From Chitinimonas sp036961565 (GTDB lineage: Bacteria > Pseudomonadota > Gammaproteobacteria > Burkholderiales > Chitinimonadaceae), in contig NZ_JBAMDD010000002.1 in the NCBI RefSeq assembly GCF_036961565.1, positions 124,001-188,000 of the forward strand: 64,000 nt of DNA, given 5' to 3'. The notes beneath the pieces are model-generated. The model saw only the letters and a list, made by a program, of their open reading frames with translations, had not been told where the DNA came from and did no database searches. This document shows positions 54,101 through 61,962 of the stretch, piece by piece (the first letter of the stretch is position 1; every line of letters begins with the position of its first letter). A program made the position numbers and the translations under genes.

Positions 54101-54315
54101 TCCCAGGTAATGGGTTCGATGTAGGTCACATCGGCCATCTCCGGGTCGGTCATGATGGTGGCCGGGTTGGAGTTGACCAGGATGACCTTGTAGCCTTCTT
54201 CGCGCAGGGCCTTGCAGGCCTGAGCACCGGAATAGTCGAATTCACAAGCCTGACCGATGACGATGGGGCCGGCACCGATGATCAGGATGGATTTGATGTC
54301 TGTACGCTTGGGCAT
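51103..54315 (-). CDS. carB: Carbamoyl-phosphate synthase large chain
   Basis: A 1070-residue enzyme subunit that makes carbamoyl phosphate from ammonia, bicarbonate and two ATP for arginine and pyrimidine synthesis. It has the expected duplicated ATP-grasp layout: first half from [22 protein letters not shown], second half from [21 protein letters not shown], and a C-terminal MGS-like allosteric domain (about 935-1070) where UMP and ornithine act in relatives. It follows carA by 9 bp. Confidence 0.98.
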   Translation of the reverse strand: [1070 protein letters not shown]

Positions 54316-54324
54316 GGCGTGTCC

Positions 54325-55461
54325 TTATTGCTTGTGTTGCGCCATGGCGGCGGTAAAGCGATCGAACAGGTAGGCGACGTCGTGCGGACCTGGGCTGGCT
54401 TCGGGGTGACCCTGGAAGCTGAAGGCCGGGCGATCGGTCAGGGCGATACCCTGTACCGTGCCGTCAAACAGCGAGCGATGGGTAATGCGCACATTGGCCG
54501 GCAGGGTGCTCTCATCGGCCTGGAAGCCATGATTCTGGCTGGTAATCAGCACGCGACGGTCATCCAGATCCTGCACCGGATGGTTGGCACCGTGGTGGCC
54601 AAACTTCATCTTGCTGGTCTTGCCACCGGCGGCCAGCGCCAGCAACTGGTGACCCAGGCAGATGCCAAACACCGGCAGTTTCTTGTCGAGGAAGGTACGG
54701 ATGGCCGCAATCGCGTAGTCGCAAGGCTCCGGATCGCCAGGGCCATTGCTGAGGAACACGCCATCGGGATTGAGCTTGAGCACATCCTCGGCCGAGGTCT
54801 GGGCCGGCACCACGGTCAGCCTGCAGCCACGCTCGGCCAGCATGCGCAGGATATTGTGCTTGACGCCGAAATCGTAGGCCACCACATGAAAGCGCGCATT
54901 GACCTGGGCGGCGTAGCCCATGCCCAACTGCCACTCACGGGTATCCCAGCGATAGGCCTCGGTACAGCTCACCACCCGCGCCAGATCCTGCCCGGCCATG
55001 GAACCAAAGCCACGGGCCAGTTCGATGGCACGGTCCGCATCCACCTCGCCCGCCATGATACAGCCCGACTGCGCGCCCTTTTCCCGCAGGATGCGGGTCA
55101 GCTTGCGGGTGTCGATATCGGCAATCGCCACCGTGTTGTTGCGACGCAGGTAAGCGTCCAGTGTCTCTTCCATGCGGAAGTTGGAGGCACGCAGGGGCAG
55201 ATCGCGCACGATCAGGCCGGCGGCAAATACCCCATTCGATTCCGCATCCTCGCGATTCACGCCCACATTCCCAATATGCGGATAGGTCAGCGTGACGATC
55301 TGCTTGCAATAAGACGGATCGGTAAGGATTTCCTGGTAACCGGTCAGCGCGGTGTTGAACACCACTTCACCAACCGTATGGCCATCGGCACCGATGGACG
55401 TGCCGTGGAAGAGCGTGCCATCGGCAAGGGCGAGCAAGGCTTTGGAACGTTGTTGGGACAC
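54325..55461 (-). CDS. carA: Carbamoyl-phosphate synthase small chain (glutaminase)
   Basis: A 378-residue subunit that hydrolyses glutamine and channels ammonia to CarB. The class I amidotransferase part has the nucleophile cysteine in VFGICLGHQLLALA and the His/Glu pair in FQGHPEASPG. It starts with GTG (55461), with GGAG 7 bases upstream. It is the first gene of the carA-carB unit and is preceded by a structured leader. Confidence 0.97.
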   Translation of the reverse strand: MSQQRSKALLALADGTLFHGTSIGADGHTVGEVVFNTALTGYQEILTDPSYCKQIVTLTYPHIGNVGVNREDAESNGVFAAGLIVRDLPLRASNFRMEETLDAYLRRNNTVAIADIDTRKLTRILREKGAQSGCIMAGEVDADRAIELARGFGSMAGQDLARVVSCTEAYRWDTREWQLGMGYAAQVNARFHVVAYDFGVKHNILRMLAERGCRLTVVPAQTSAEDVLKLNPDGVFLSNGPGDPEPCDYAIAAIRTFLDKKLPVFGICLGHQLLALAAGGKTSKMKFGHHGANHPVQDLDDRRVLITSQNHGFQADESTLPANVRITHRSLFDGTVQGIALTDRPAFSFQGHPEASPGPHDVAYLFDRFTAAMAQHKQ

Positions 55462-55516
55462 CGGCGACTCCTGAATTGCGGTTGTCAGGACGCATTACGC
55501 GCTCTAGACGTAAGAA

Positions 55517-55542
55517 AACGGGATAGGCGTGCCTATCCCGTT
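55517..55542 (-). terminator. Candidate attenuator in the carA leader
   Basis: On the minus strand: AACGGGATAGG / CCTATCCCGTT, a stable stem, followed by TTCTT. It lies between the likely carA promoter and the carA start, so a terminator here would act before carA. It could also end the gpx transcript. Confidence 0.65.
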
Positions 55543-55573
55543 CCCTCTGATAATTCCGTGATTTTCAGGGCGA

Positions 55574-55602
55574 ATTCTAGCCGAAATGCCCCCGCCCGGC
55601 AA
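55574..55602 (-). promoter_or_regulatory. Promoter of carA-carB
   Basis: On the minus strand: TTGCCG (55597-55602), 17-bp spacer, TAGAAT (55574-55579). Transcription would start about 105 bases before the carA start codon. The rest of the 308-bp gpx-carA gap (55603-55769) shows nothing I recognise. Confidence 0.7.
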
Positions 55603-55769
55603 TCCGCAAGCGGGCCTCGCAAGCAGTTTGCAAGATTGCGGATAACCCGTGTCCAAGCCCTTCAACAAAATCTGTTGTAGCGGCTACCACCTGGCCCCCA
55701 TGCGCAGTCAGCACCTGGGCATGGTAAGCCGGCTCACCTCTGCCGCGAAGGTTTTGCCGGCGGCCCACT

Positions 55770-56252
55770 TTAGAGCAATGCCTCTATCTTGCTGACCAAC
55801 TCCTCGGGCTTGGTCGATGGCGCAAACCGATCTATCACCTTGCCCTCGCGATCCACCAGAAACTTGGTGAAGTTCCACTTGATAGCCTCGGTGCCCAACA
55901 AGCCCTTGGCCGAGGTCTTGAGGTATTTGTACAGCGGGTGGGTGTCGTCACCATTGACATCTATCTTCTCGAACATGGGAAAGCCCACCCCGAAGTTTTT
56001 CTGGCAAAACGCCCCTATCTGCTCGGCATCACCAGGCTCCTGCCCACCAAACTGGTTGCAGGGGAAACCCAGCACCTCAAACCCCCTGTCCTTGAACTGC
56101 TCGTACACAGACTGCAGCCCCGTGAACTGAGGGGTAAAACCACATTCGCTGGCGGTATTGACGATCAGCAGCACCTTGCCCTTGTAGGCGTCCAGGTTCT
56201 CAGGCGTACCGTCCAGTCGTTTGGCGGCAAAATCATAGATGGGAGCAGACAT
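55770..56252 (-). CDS. Glutathione peroxidase family protein (BtuE/Gpx-like)
   Basis: A 160-residue thiol peroxidase of standard length. The catalytic set is complete: C37 in NTASECGFT, Q71 in NQFGGQEPG, and W126/N127 in KWNFTKF. The peroxidatic residue is cysteine rather than selenocysteine, and bacterial enzymes of this type often use thioredoxin. There is no signal peptide. GGAGG precedes the start. Confidence 0.95.
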   Translation of the reverse strand: MSAPIYDFAAKRLDGTPENLDAYKGKVLLIVNTASECGFTPQFTGLQSVYEQFKDRGFEVLGFPCNQFGGQEPGDAEQIGAFCQKNFGVGFPMFEKIDVNGDDTHPLYKYLKTSAKGLLGTEAIKWNFTKFLVDREGKVIDRFAPSTKPEELVSKIEALL

Positions 56253-56331
56253 GAACCAAGGCCTCCGGAAGAAATGATGAATACATCATAGCGCGCCAGC
56301 GAAGCCAGCGGCGATGAAGGATAATGGCAGC

Positions 56332-57339
56332 ATGTCCACCCGCTACGCTTCTGGCCTCGCCCATGCTTCCCGCCCTTCCCCCAGGCTCGCTGCCGACGCA
56401 GTAGAGCAGGCGCTGTCCAAATTGGGGGAGCAAAGAGCCGCCGCCGTGCTGCTTTTCCTCTCTGCCGATTTTGCCCACGACCCACGCCCTGCCCTGGTGG
56501 CAGCCGCCCGCGCTGCCCAGACACTGGCCGTGGCAGGCTGCACCGCACTGGGGGTAATGAACGAAGATGACTGGCTGGTAGACACACCAGCCGCCGCCGC
56601 CCTGCTGATACAGCAGTTGCCACCGGCCCAGGCCGACACACCGAGACTGACCCTGGCCGCCCCCAACACCCTGGACCTGGCCTGGCTGGAAACCGGTTGG
56701 GCGCGCTATGGCGGTATTGCTGGCGATGCCACTGGCGTCGGCCCCTACAAGGTCTGGCGCCAGAGCCAGATTGCAGCAGATGGCAAGGCTGAACTGGCCT
56801 TGCCGGCCAGCGATGTACTGGTTTCCCGAGGCCTGTCACCGGTCAGCCCAGCCTTCACGGTCACAGGCATTGCCGGCTTCGAGCTACAAAGCCTGGATGG
56901 CCGCATGGCTGCCGCCACGCTCAGACGCAGCATGGTCAGCCTGCCGGAACTGCATGAACTGGCCCTGGCCACCCTGGATGAAGACAGCCAACCCAGCCAA
57001 TGCTGGCCGCTGGTGTCGCTCAACCCCGATGGCAGCGTCACCGTGGCTGCCCGGCTGTTCCCCGGCGAGCGGGTAGTATGGATGCGCCGCACCGCCGCCA
57101 CCGCCCTGGCCGAAGTCCAAACCATGGCCAGCCAGCCTGCACCAGCAGCCGGCCTGCTGTTCTCCTGCGCCGGCCGTGGCCCGGCACTGCACGATGGTCA
57201 GGATAGGGAATGGCAGACCCTGGTACGCGCCTGGCCAGGCACGCCCCTGGCCGGCTTCTACGGCAACGGCCAGATTGCCCGGCTGGATGGTGCCAATCGC
57301 CTTTTGCATCAAAGCCTTGTGCTGGCAAAGCTGGACTGA
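56332..57339 (+). CDS. FIST domain-containing protein
   Basis: A 335-residue protein of the FIST family: FIST-N (about 1-180, with TLAVAGCTALGVMNEDDWL) and FIST-C (to the end, with GLLFSCAGRGPALH and PLAGFYGNGQIARL). FIST domains are thought to sense small ligands, perhaps amino acids, and are usually fused to or next to signalling proteins. No kinase or cyclase lies nearby. An ATG at 56314 is in frame, but AAGGA lies at a good distance from the ATG at 56332. Confidence 0.88.
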   Translation: MSTRYASGLAHASRPSPRLAADAVEQALSKLGEQRAAAVLLFLSADFAHDPRPALVAAARAAQTLAVAGCTALGVMNEDDWLVDTPAAAALLIQQLPPAQADTPRLTLAAPNTLDLAWLETGWARYGGIAGDATGVGPYKVWRQSQIAADGKAELALPASDVLVSRGLSPVSPAFTVTGIAGFELQSLDGRMAAATLRRSMVSLPELHELALATLDEDSQPSQCWPLVSLNPDGSVTVAARLFPGERVVWMRRTAATALAEVQTMASQPAPAAGLLFSCAGRGPALHDGQDREWQTLVRAWPGTPLAGFYGNGQIARLDGANRLLHQSLVLAKLD

Positions 57340-57388
57340 CGACCGCGGGCAGCGGAAAATACCCCCTGCTTCCCTTACGGCCACACCG

Positions 57389-57838
57389 ATGTTCAATCCC
57401 ACCCGCGACCAAGCCCGCCGATTCCTGTTCGACACCTGGGCCAAGCAGAAACAGTCCGCTCCCCTCACCGACCTGGAGAAAATCGCCCTGGCCGTACTGG
57501 TACGCCATCCCGAGTATCATGCCATCGTCGACGCCCCCGAGCGCTACGCCGACCTGGATTACCTGCCCGAGTTTGGCGAGACCAATCCCTTCCTGCATAT
57601 GAATATGCACCTCGCCATTGAGGAGCAATTGTCGATCAACCAGCCCCATGGCGTGCGCGAGCTCTACCAAGCACTCTGTCAGCAGACAGGTGATGAGCAT
57701 CGTGCCCAGCATGAAATGATGGATTGCCTGGCGGAGATGATATGGCAGGCCCAGCGCAGCGGCACGGGGCCGGATGGCGGGCTTTATCTGGCCTGCATGC
57801 GCGGCAAGGCCGGCATGCCCGACCCCATGGCAGGCTAG
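57389..57838 (+). CDS. DUF1841 family protein
   Basis: A 149-residue protein of the DUF1841 family, common in beta- and gammaproteobacteria and of unknown function. It begins MFNPTRDQARRFLFDTWAK and contains NPFLHMNMHLAIEEQLSINQP. It is probably cytoplasmic. It follows the FIST gene by 49 bp. Its TAG stop overlaps the FecR-domain gene stop: CTAG (57835-57838) ends both convergent genes. Confidence 0.88.
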   Translation: MFNPTRDQARRFLFDTWAKQKQSAPLTDLEKIALAVLVRHPEYHAIVDAPERYADLDYLPEFGETNPFLHMNMHLAIEEQLSINQPHGVRELYQALCQQTGDEHRAQHEMMDCLAEMIWQAQRSGTGPDGGLYLACMRGKAGMPDPMAG

Positions 57839-58713
57839 CCGCCTACCCGTTTGCGCGGCAAAGTCGGGGGGCGTTCGAGCTTCTGCAGCCGCTGCTTCAC
57901 CGCTTTCTGCACCTGCTCCCTATCCGGCTTCTGACCAGGCGGCAATGCCTCCATGCGCTCGCGCACCGCTTGCCTGCCCTGCTCGATCAGTTGCTCGCGC
58001 TGCTCAGGCGACAATGGCCGGGCACGGAAGCCGCCCTCACCCCTGTCGTGCAGCCGCTCCAGTACCTGGTCCAGCCCCTGCTCCCGGCCAAACTGCTGCA
58101 AGCGCTCGAACAGCCGTGGGCGCTGCGCCAACAGGCGCGGCAAGGCACCGTCCCCCACCGGTAGGTAGCCGCTCTCGCCGGGCCGCACAGCCAATTCCTG
58201 GCCTGCAACCTGCATGACGCTCTCGCCATCGTGCACCCATTCATACACTCCAGCCGGCGTATCGGCGTCAGCCAAATGATCCTGCAGCACGGTCTCGTGA
58301 TCGGTACCGCGTATGCCTATGGTCATGGTTGGGGTGGCAAGACGATAGGACGGTCGATTACTTTGGCCTATCAAACCGGTAACCGATCGCAACGCCCCAC
58401 GAACCAGCCGCAACCACGCCCGCGACTCACTGGCCTGCTCAGCCTGGTAGCGGTATTCATCAATACGCAACTGGGTATTGGGTCGCAAGGTCAGGCTGGC
58501 GCCATCGCTCATGGCCAGCACCATCCAGCCACCATGGCCGGTGATCAAGGTGTCTCCGGCCTCGACCACACCGTTGAGCATGGCCGGCTTGCTGGTGCCC
58601 GCATCGTCCTGCCGGCCGTACTGCCCACCGGCGGCTTCTATGCGGCCCACCACGGCAGCCTGCGCCGTCGCCAGGCAAAACAGCAAGGCCCACCAGAACA
58701 ATCGCATGGCCAT
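57835..58713 (-). CDS. FecR domain-containing secreted protein
   Basis: A 292-residue protein. It has a signal peptide ending at AQA (about residue 19), and a FecR-type beta domain (about 20-185) with LTLRPNTQLRIDEYRYQ and LATPTMTIGIRGTDHETVL. The C-terminal tail of about 100 residues is very rich in Arg, Gln and Glu and probably forms a long charged helix. True FecR sigma regulators have an N-terminal cytoplasmic part; this one is exported, so a role with the outer-membrane protein encoded 1 bp upstream is more likely. A second ATG two codons downstream is possible. Confidence 0.82.
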   Translation of the reverse strand: MAMRLFWWALLFCLATAQAAVVGRIEAAGGQYGRQDDAGTSKPAMLNGVVEAGDTLITGHGGWMVLAMSDGASLTLRPNTQLRIDEYRYQAEQASESRAWLRLVRGALRSVTGLIGQSNRPSYRLATPTMTIGIRGTDHETVLQDHLADADTPAGVYEWVHDGESVMQVAGQELAVRPGESGYLPVGDGALPRLLAQRPRLFERLQQFGREQGLDQVLERLHDRGEGGFRARPLSPEQREQLIEQGRQAVRERMEALPPGQKPDREQVQKAVKQRLQKLERPPTLPRKRVGG

Positions 58714-58714
58714 G

Positions 58715-59515
58715 TCAGCGGAAGCTGTAGTTGTAGCTGAAGTTGAAATCCTGCTGCGGGTCAGCGTCAGAGAAGCCGCGCAGATAGCTGAAGGTAAAGT
58801 AGCCACCCTCACCCAAAGGCAGGCCGGTAGACAAGGTCAGCGTGCGCGACGCCTCGCCGCCTGGTGTGGCACTTTGCGACCAGGCATAGTCCAGCCCCAG
58901 ATCCAGCCCATCGCCAAGGCCATAGCCCAGGTAGAGATCACTACTCCAGGTATTGCGCGTGGCATAGCCGCTTTGCTTGCCTATCCAGTTATAGCCCGAG
59001 GTCCAACTGAGGCTGTAAGGCCCCATGCTGCGGCTGTAGCTGCCACCCAGCGACCAGTCTGTCTTGCCGGTAGAGAAGCCCTTGGCCTGGCTACCGGTGG
59101 GCAGCTTGACCACGGCGCGCAGATCCAGGCTACCGCCCTCCTCCAGCTCGCCCAGCATAAAGCTACGGCCCAGGCCCAGATTAAGGTCACCCCAACCGCT
59201 GACGCGGGCAGCACTGCCATCCGGCCTCGGGCCAGTCACCGGTACCCAGATGGTGCGGCCGGCCAAACGCAAGGGACGATAACCCTTGATGGCAGGGCTG
59301 GTGGTGGTGGCAGCGCTGCGCTGATCCCGCCAGTTGCCGCTGGCGTCCAGTCTCCAGTCGCCACTGCGATAGCCGAGCGACAAGGGCATGCCGGTCTCCA
59401 GTACGCGCGGATTGTCGTACTCACTGAAACTCAGGCCGCTGCTCAGCGTGAATTCGCCGGCCCAAGCCGACGAAGCGAGACAGACCGCCACACACCCTAC
59501 GAAATGGCGCAGCAT
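58715..59515 (-). CDS. Putative outer-membrane beta-barrel protein
   Basis: A 266-residue protein of unknown family. A signal peptide ends at AWA (about residue 19). The mature part has alternating aromatic/glycine strands (for example SLGGSYSRSMGPYSLSWTSG and WSSDLYLGYGLGDGLDLGLDY), which suggests a barrel of about 12 strands. It ends NYSFR rather than in a terminal aromatic, though F is penultimate. AAGGTG precedes the start. It is immediately followed by the FecR-domain gene, so the two probably act together, perhaps in surface assembly or export; this is inference. Confidence 0.72.
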   Translation of the reverse strand: MLRHFVGCVAVCLASSAWAGEFTLSSGLSFSEYDNPRVLETGMPLSLGYRSGDWRLDASGNWRDQRSAATTTSPAIKGYRPLRLAGRTIWVPVTGPRPDGSAARVSGWGDLNLGLGRSFMLGELEEGGSLDLRAVVKLPTGSQAKGFSTGKTDWSLGGSYSRSMGPYSLSWTSGYNWIGKQSGYATRNTWSSDLYLGYGLGDGLDLGLDYAWSQSATPGGEASRTLTLSTGLPLGEGGYFTFSYLRGFSDADPQQDFNFSYNYSFR

Positions 59516-59576
59516 GGAACGCACCTTTTTATATTGACCCTTGTTTCTCATTCTAGGCAGCAAATCCGGCGCAATG

Positions 59577-61040
59577 TCAGGAGGGATTTCGCGTAGCAGG
59601 ATCTTCCTTGAATTTCCTGCCATCCAGCCGGCTGCGCAGCTCCTTGATACGGGCCTCAATAGCCGACATCTGATAGAAATCGCCGCCGCTGCGGCGGGCA
59701 ATATTCAGTTGCTCTATGGCCGTACTGGGTTCGTCCAGAAGCGCGTAATACTCAGCCATGGCGCGGTGCGACGGGCCTTGCATACCTTGCAGGGCATAGG
59801 CCTGGGCGAGGCGTTTATGCAGCCCTGGGTCTCCCCCTCGCTCGGCCAGCGCCCCCTCCAGCAGGGCAATGGCCTGCTTGCCCTCATTCTGTCTCATCTT
59901 TACATCAATCTCGCCATAGACCAGCGCCTGGGCACCAGGAAAGCGCTCCCGCCCGGCTGCCAGCAAGGCAGCGGCATCCGCCAGCCGGCCCTGCTGCAAA
60001 CGTATGCTGCCAGCCAATGATTCAAACATGGCATGGCCGCCAGGCAAGGCCTGCTGCGCCTGCTGCAGGCGCGCCCAGGCGGCATCGGCCCGTCCGGCCA
60101 GCAGCAGGGCATGGGCATAGCCGTATTGCTGCGCCGCCTCGCTGGTGTACTTCTTCTGCCCCGTGGTGCCCTGGTAGTAGTCCAGCGCAGCACGCGGCCC
60201 CAGCTGCAAGCCCCGCGCCTTTTCCCGCACCAGCAGGTAATCCACGCTGTCCGGCCACTGCCGGTAAGCCTGCTCGGCCGCGCGCGACTGGCTGTCACTG
60301 ATGCGCTCGCCGGTAACCGGGTGGGTACGCAAAAAGGCAAAAGCCCCGTTATCCACATTGCGGTAGTGCTTCTGCATGCGGTCGAAGAAATTGGGCATGG
60401 CGTGCATGTCAAAGCCTGCCCCTTTGAGGGTGGTCATGCCTACCCGGTCGGCCTCACGCTCCAGATCGCGGGAGAAATCCAGATAGCGCTGCGCCTGGTA
60501 GCCCTCGCTGGCCGCAATGGCCGCCATGGGCGCATCGCCGCCACGGCTTTGCGACGCCGCCAGGATGGCCAAGGCCAGGGTGCCCAGCGTCATCAGGCCG
60601 GCACCCTTTTGCGACTCCACCATACGGGCATAGTGATGCTGGGTCACATGGGCAATTTCATGCGCCATGACTGCCGCCAGCTCAGACTCGTGCTGCGACA
60701 GCACCATCAGGCCGGTATTGATGCCGATGACGCCCCCCGGTACGGCCCAGGCATTGATGGTGTTTTCAGCGATGGGAAAGAAGCGGAAATTGACCCGATT
60801 CTCATTGCTGGCCGCCACCAGCCGGTAGCCCAGGCGCTCCAGGTACTCCGTCACCTCCACGTCGTCCAGCACCATGCCGGAACGGCGCAACTCGCGCACC
60901 GTCATGTCGGCAATATAGCGCTCCTCATGCGGCGGCAGGTTGGCCAGCGCCGAATCGCCCAGGTCGGGCAGTTCATTGGCACGGGCCACACCGGCCAGGC
61001 CCAGCAGCACGGCAATTGTCAAAGCAGAATATCGTTTCAT
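59577..61040 (-). CDS. M48 family metalloprotease with TPR domain (BepA-like)
   Basis: A 487-residue periplasmic protease/chaperone. A signal peptide ends near ARA (residue 21). The M48 domain has HEIAH at 127-131 in VMAHEIAHVTQHH, and the third zinc ligand E194 in RDLEREAD. From about residue 290 to the end there are TPR-type helical repeats. This layout is that of E. coli BepA (YfgC), which helps LptD and BAM assembly. I chose the ATG at 61040, which opens the signal peptide MKRYSALTIAVLLGLAG; the frame is open much further but without coding character. Confidence 0.9.
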   Translation of the reverse strand: MKRYSALTIAVLLGLAGVARANELPDLGDSALANLPPHEERYIADMTVRELRRSGMVLDDVEVTEYLERLGYRLVAASNENRVNFRFFPIAENTINAWAVPGGVIGINTGLMVLSQHESELAAVMAHEIAHVTQHHYARMVESQKGAGLMTLGTLALAILAASQSRGGDAPMAAIAASEGYQAQRYLDFSRDLEREADRVGMTTLKGAGFDMHAMPNFFDRMQKHYRNVDNGAFAFLRTHPVTGERISDSQSRAAEQAYRQWPDSVDYLLVREKARGLQLGPRAALDYYQGTTGQKKYTSEAAQQYGYAHALLLAGRADAAWARLQQAQQALPGGHAMFESLAGSIRLQQGRLADAAALLAAGRERFPGAQALVYGEIDVKMRQNEGKQAIALLEGALAERGGDPGLHKRLAQAYALQGMQGPSHRAMAEYYALLDEPSTAIEQLNIARRSGGDFYQMSAIEARIKELRSRLDGRKFKEDPATRNPS

Positions 61041-61187
61041 GGGGGCTATGATAGGCATGCAGGCAAGCTGGTTCCACTCCACCCTGCCCGGTGGCGCTTT
61101 TTTACAATTGGATACAGGCTTACCCGGCTTTGACCGCAGCCGCCGGCAAACCGATAATTCGGACTTTGCCCAGCACAAGACATTACA

Positions 61188-61631
61188 ATGCGCGCCCTGG
61201 CTGCCCTCTTGATCTGCCTGAACACCCTGGCAGCGCCCTTGCCCGACTGCCGCCAGGTGGCGCAGTCGCTCAACGCCAAGCTGCAAGGCCAGCTCAACAC
61301 CACCGAACTGGCGCAAAGCCTTAGCCAGCTCAACCAGACCGGCCAGTTGCCGGCCCAGTTCGTCACCAAGAAGCAAGCCCGCCAAGCCGGCTGGCAGCCT
61401 GGTCGCCCCTTGTGGCGTAGCCCGGAGCTGCAAGGCAAGAGTCTGGGTGGCGATCATTTCGGCAACCGCGAAAAGCGCCTGCCTCGCGGCAACTGGCGTG
61501 AGGCCGACCTGGACTACCGTGGCGGCAAACGCAATGCCAAGCGACTGGTATTCGAACCCAGCCGGGATGGCCGCCGCTATGTCACCATCGATCACTACGA
61601 GCAATTTACCGAGATATCCCCATGCCGCTGA
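61188..61631 (+). CDS. Barnase-like secreted ribonuclease
   Basis: A 147-residue protein of the barnase/microbial ribonuclease family. A short signal peptide (about 1-16) precedes the mature enzyme. The catalytic residues of barnase are matched: E95 in FGNREKRLP (barnase E73), R115 and R119 in KRNAKRL (R83, R87), and H136 in TIDHYEQF (H102). LPAQFVTKKQARQAGW and WREADLDY also align with barnase. C21 and C146 could form a disulfide near the two ends, which barnase lacks. The gene overlaps the barstar-like gene by 10 bp. It probably cleaves RNA outside the cytoplasm or in target cells. Confidence 0.93.
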   Translation: MRALAALLICLNTLAAPLPDCRQVAQSLNAKLQGQLNTTELAQSLSQLNQTGQLPAQFVTKKQARQAGWQPGRPLWRSPELQGKSLGGDHFGNREKRLPRGNWREADLDYRGGKRNAKRLVFEPSRDGRRYVTIDHYEQFTEISPCR

Positions 61632-61894
61632 CCCGTATCGAATTCGTCAATGTTTCCCAGGTAGAGGATTTCTACGAGCAGTTGGAAGGCCAGCTGGAAC
61701 TCGATTACGAGATGGGCCACAACCTGGATGGCCTGTATGACGTACTGTCCAATGATGTGGAAGGCACGGTCGAGATCGTCTGGCACGATGCCGGCTTCTC
61801 GCGCGTGGCCCTGGGTGACTGGTTCCTGCGCATCATGGACGTGCTCAACATTGTCTCCACCGAGCGGAGCGATCTGACAGTCACCCTGGACTGA
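61622..61894 (+). CDS. Barstar-family ribonuclease inhibitor
   Basis: A 90-residue cytoplasmic protein of the barstar family, the same length as barstar of Bacillus. The contact helix is conserved: HNLDGLYDVL (barstar has ENLDALWDCL), with D36 and D40 matching the two aspartates that block the barnase active site. It starts within the end of the ribonuclease gene (ATG at 61622, ribonuclease stop at 61629-61631), so the inhibitor is translationally coupled to the enzyme. It would protect the cell from enzyme that stays in the cytoplasm. Confidence 0.92.
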   Translation: MPLTRIEFVNVSQVEDFYEQLEGQLELDYEMGHNLDGLYDVLSNDVEGTVEIVWHDAGFSRVALGDWFLRIMDVLNIVSTERSDLTVTLD

Positions 61895-61962
61895 GCGACA
61901 ATCCGGGGTTGGGCCGATAGCGCCATGGCCCCGGCAACTTACGATACTCCAAGGTAATGCCC

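Noticed and set aside
51694..55680. A very long open frame (about 1,300 codons) on the plus strand across carB and carA
   Set aside because: It is antisense to two clearly conserved genes in GC-rich DNA, where the mirror frame is often open. Its translation shows no recognisable domain and is rich in His, Gln and Arg, as expected for an antisense reading.
59577..61604. A long N-terminal extension of the BepA-like protein (188 extra residues)
   Set aside because: The ATG at 61040 opens a normal signal peptide. The extension is antisense to the barnase-like gene and has no domain.
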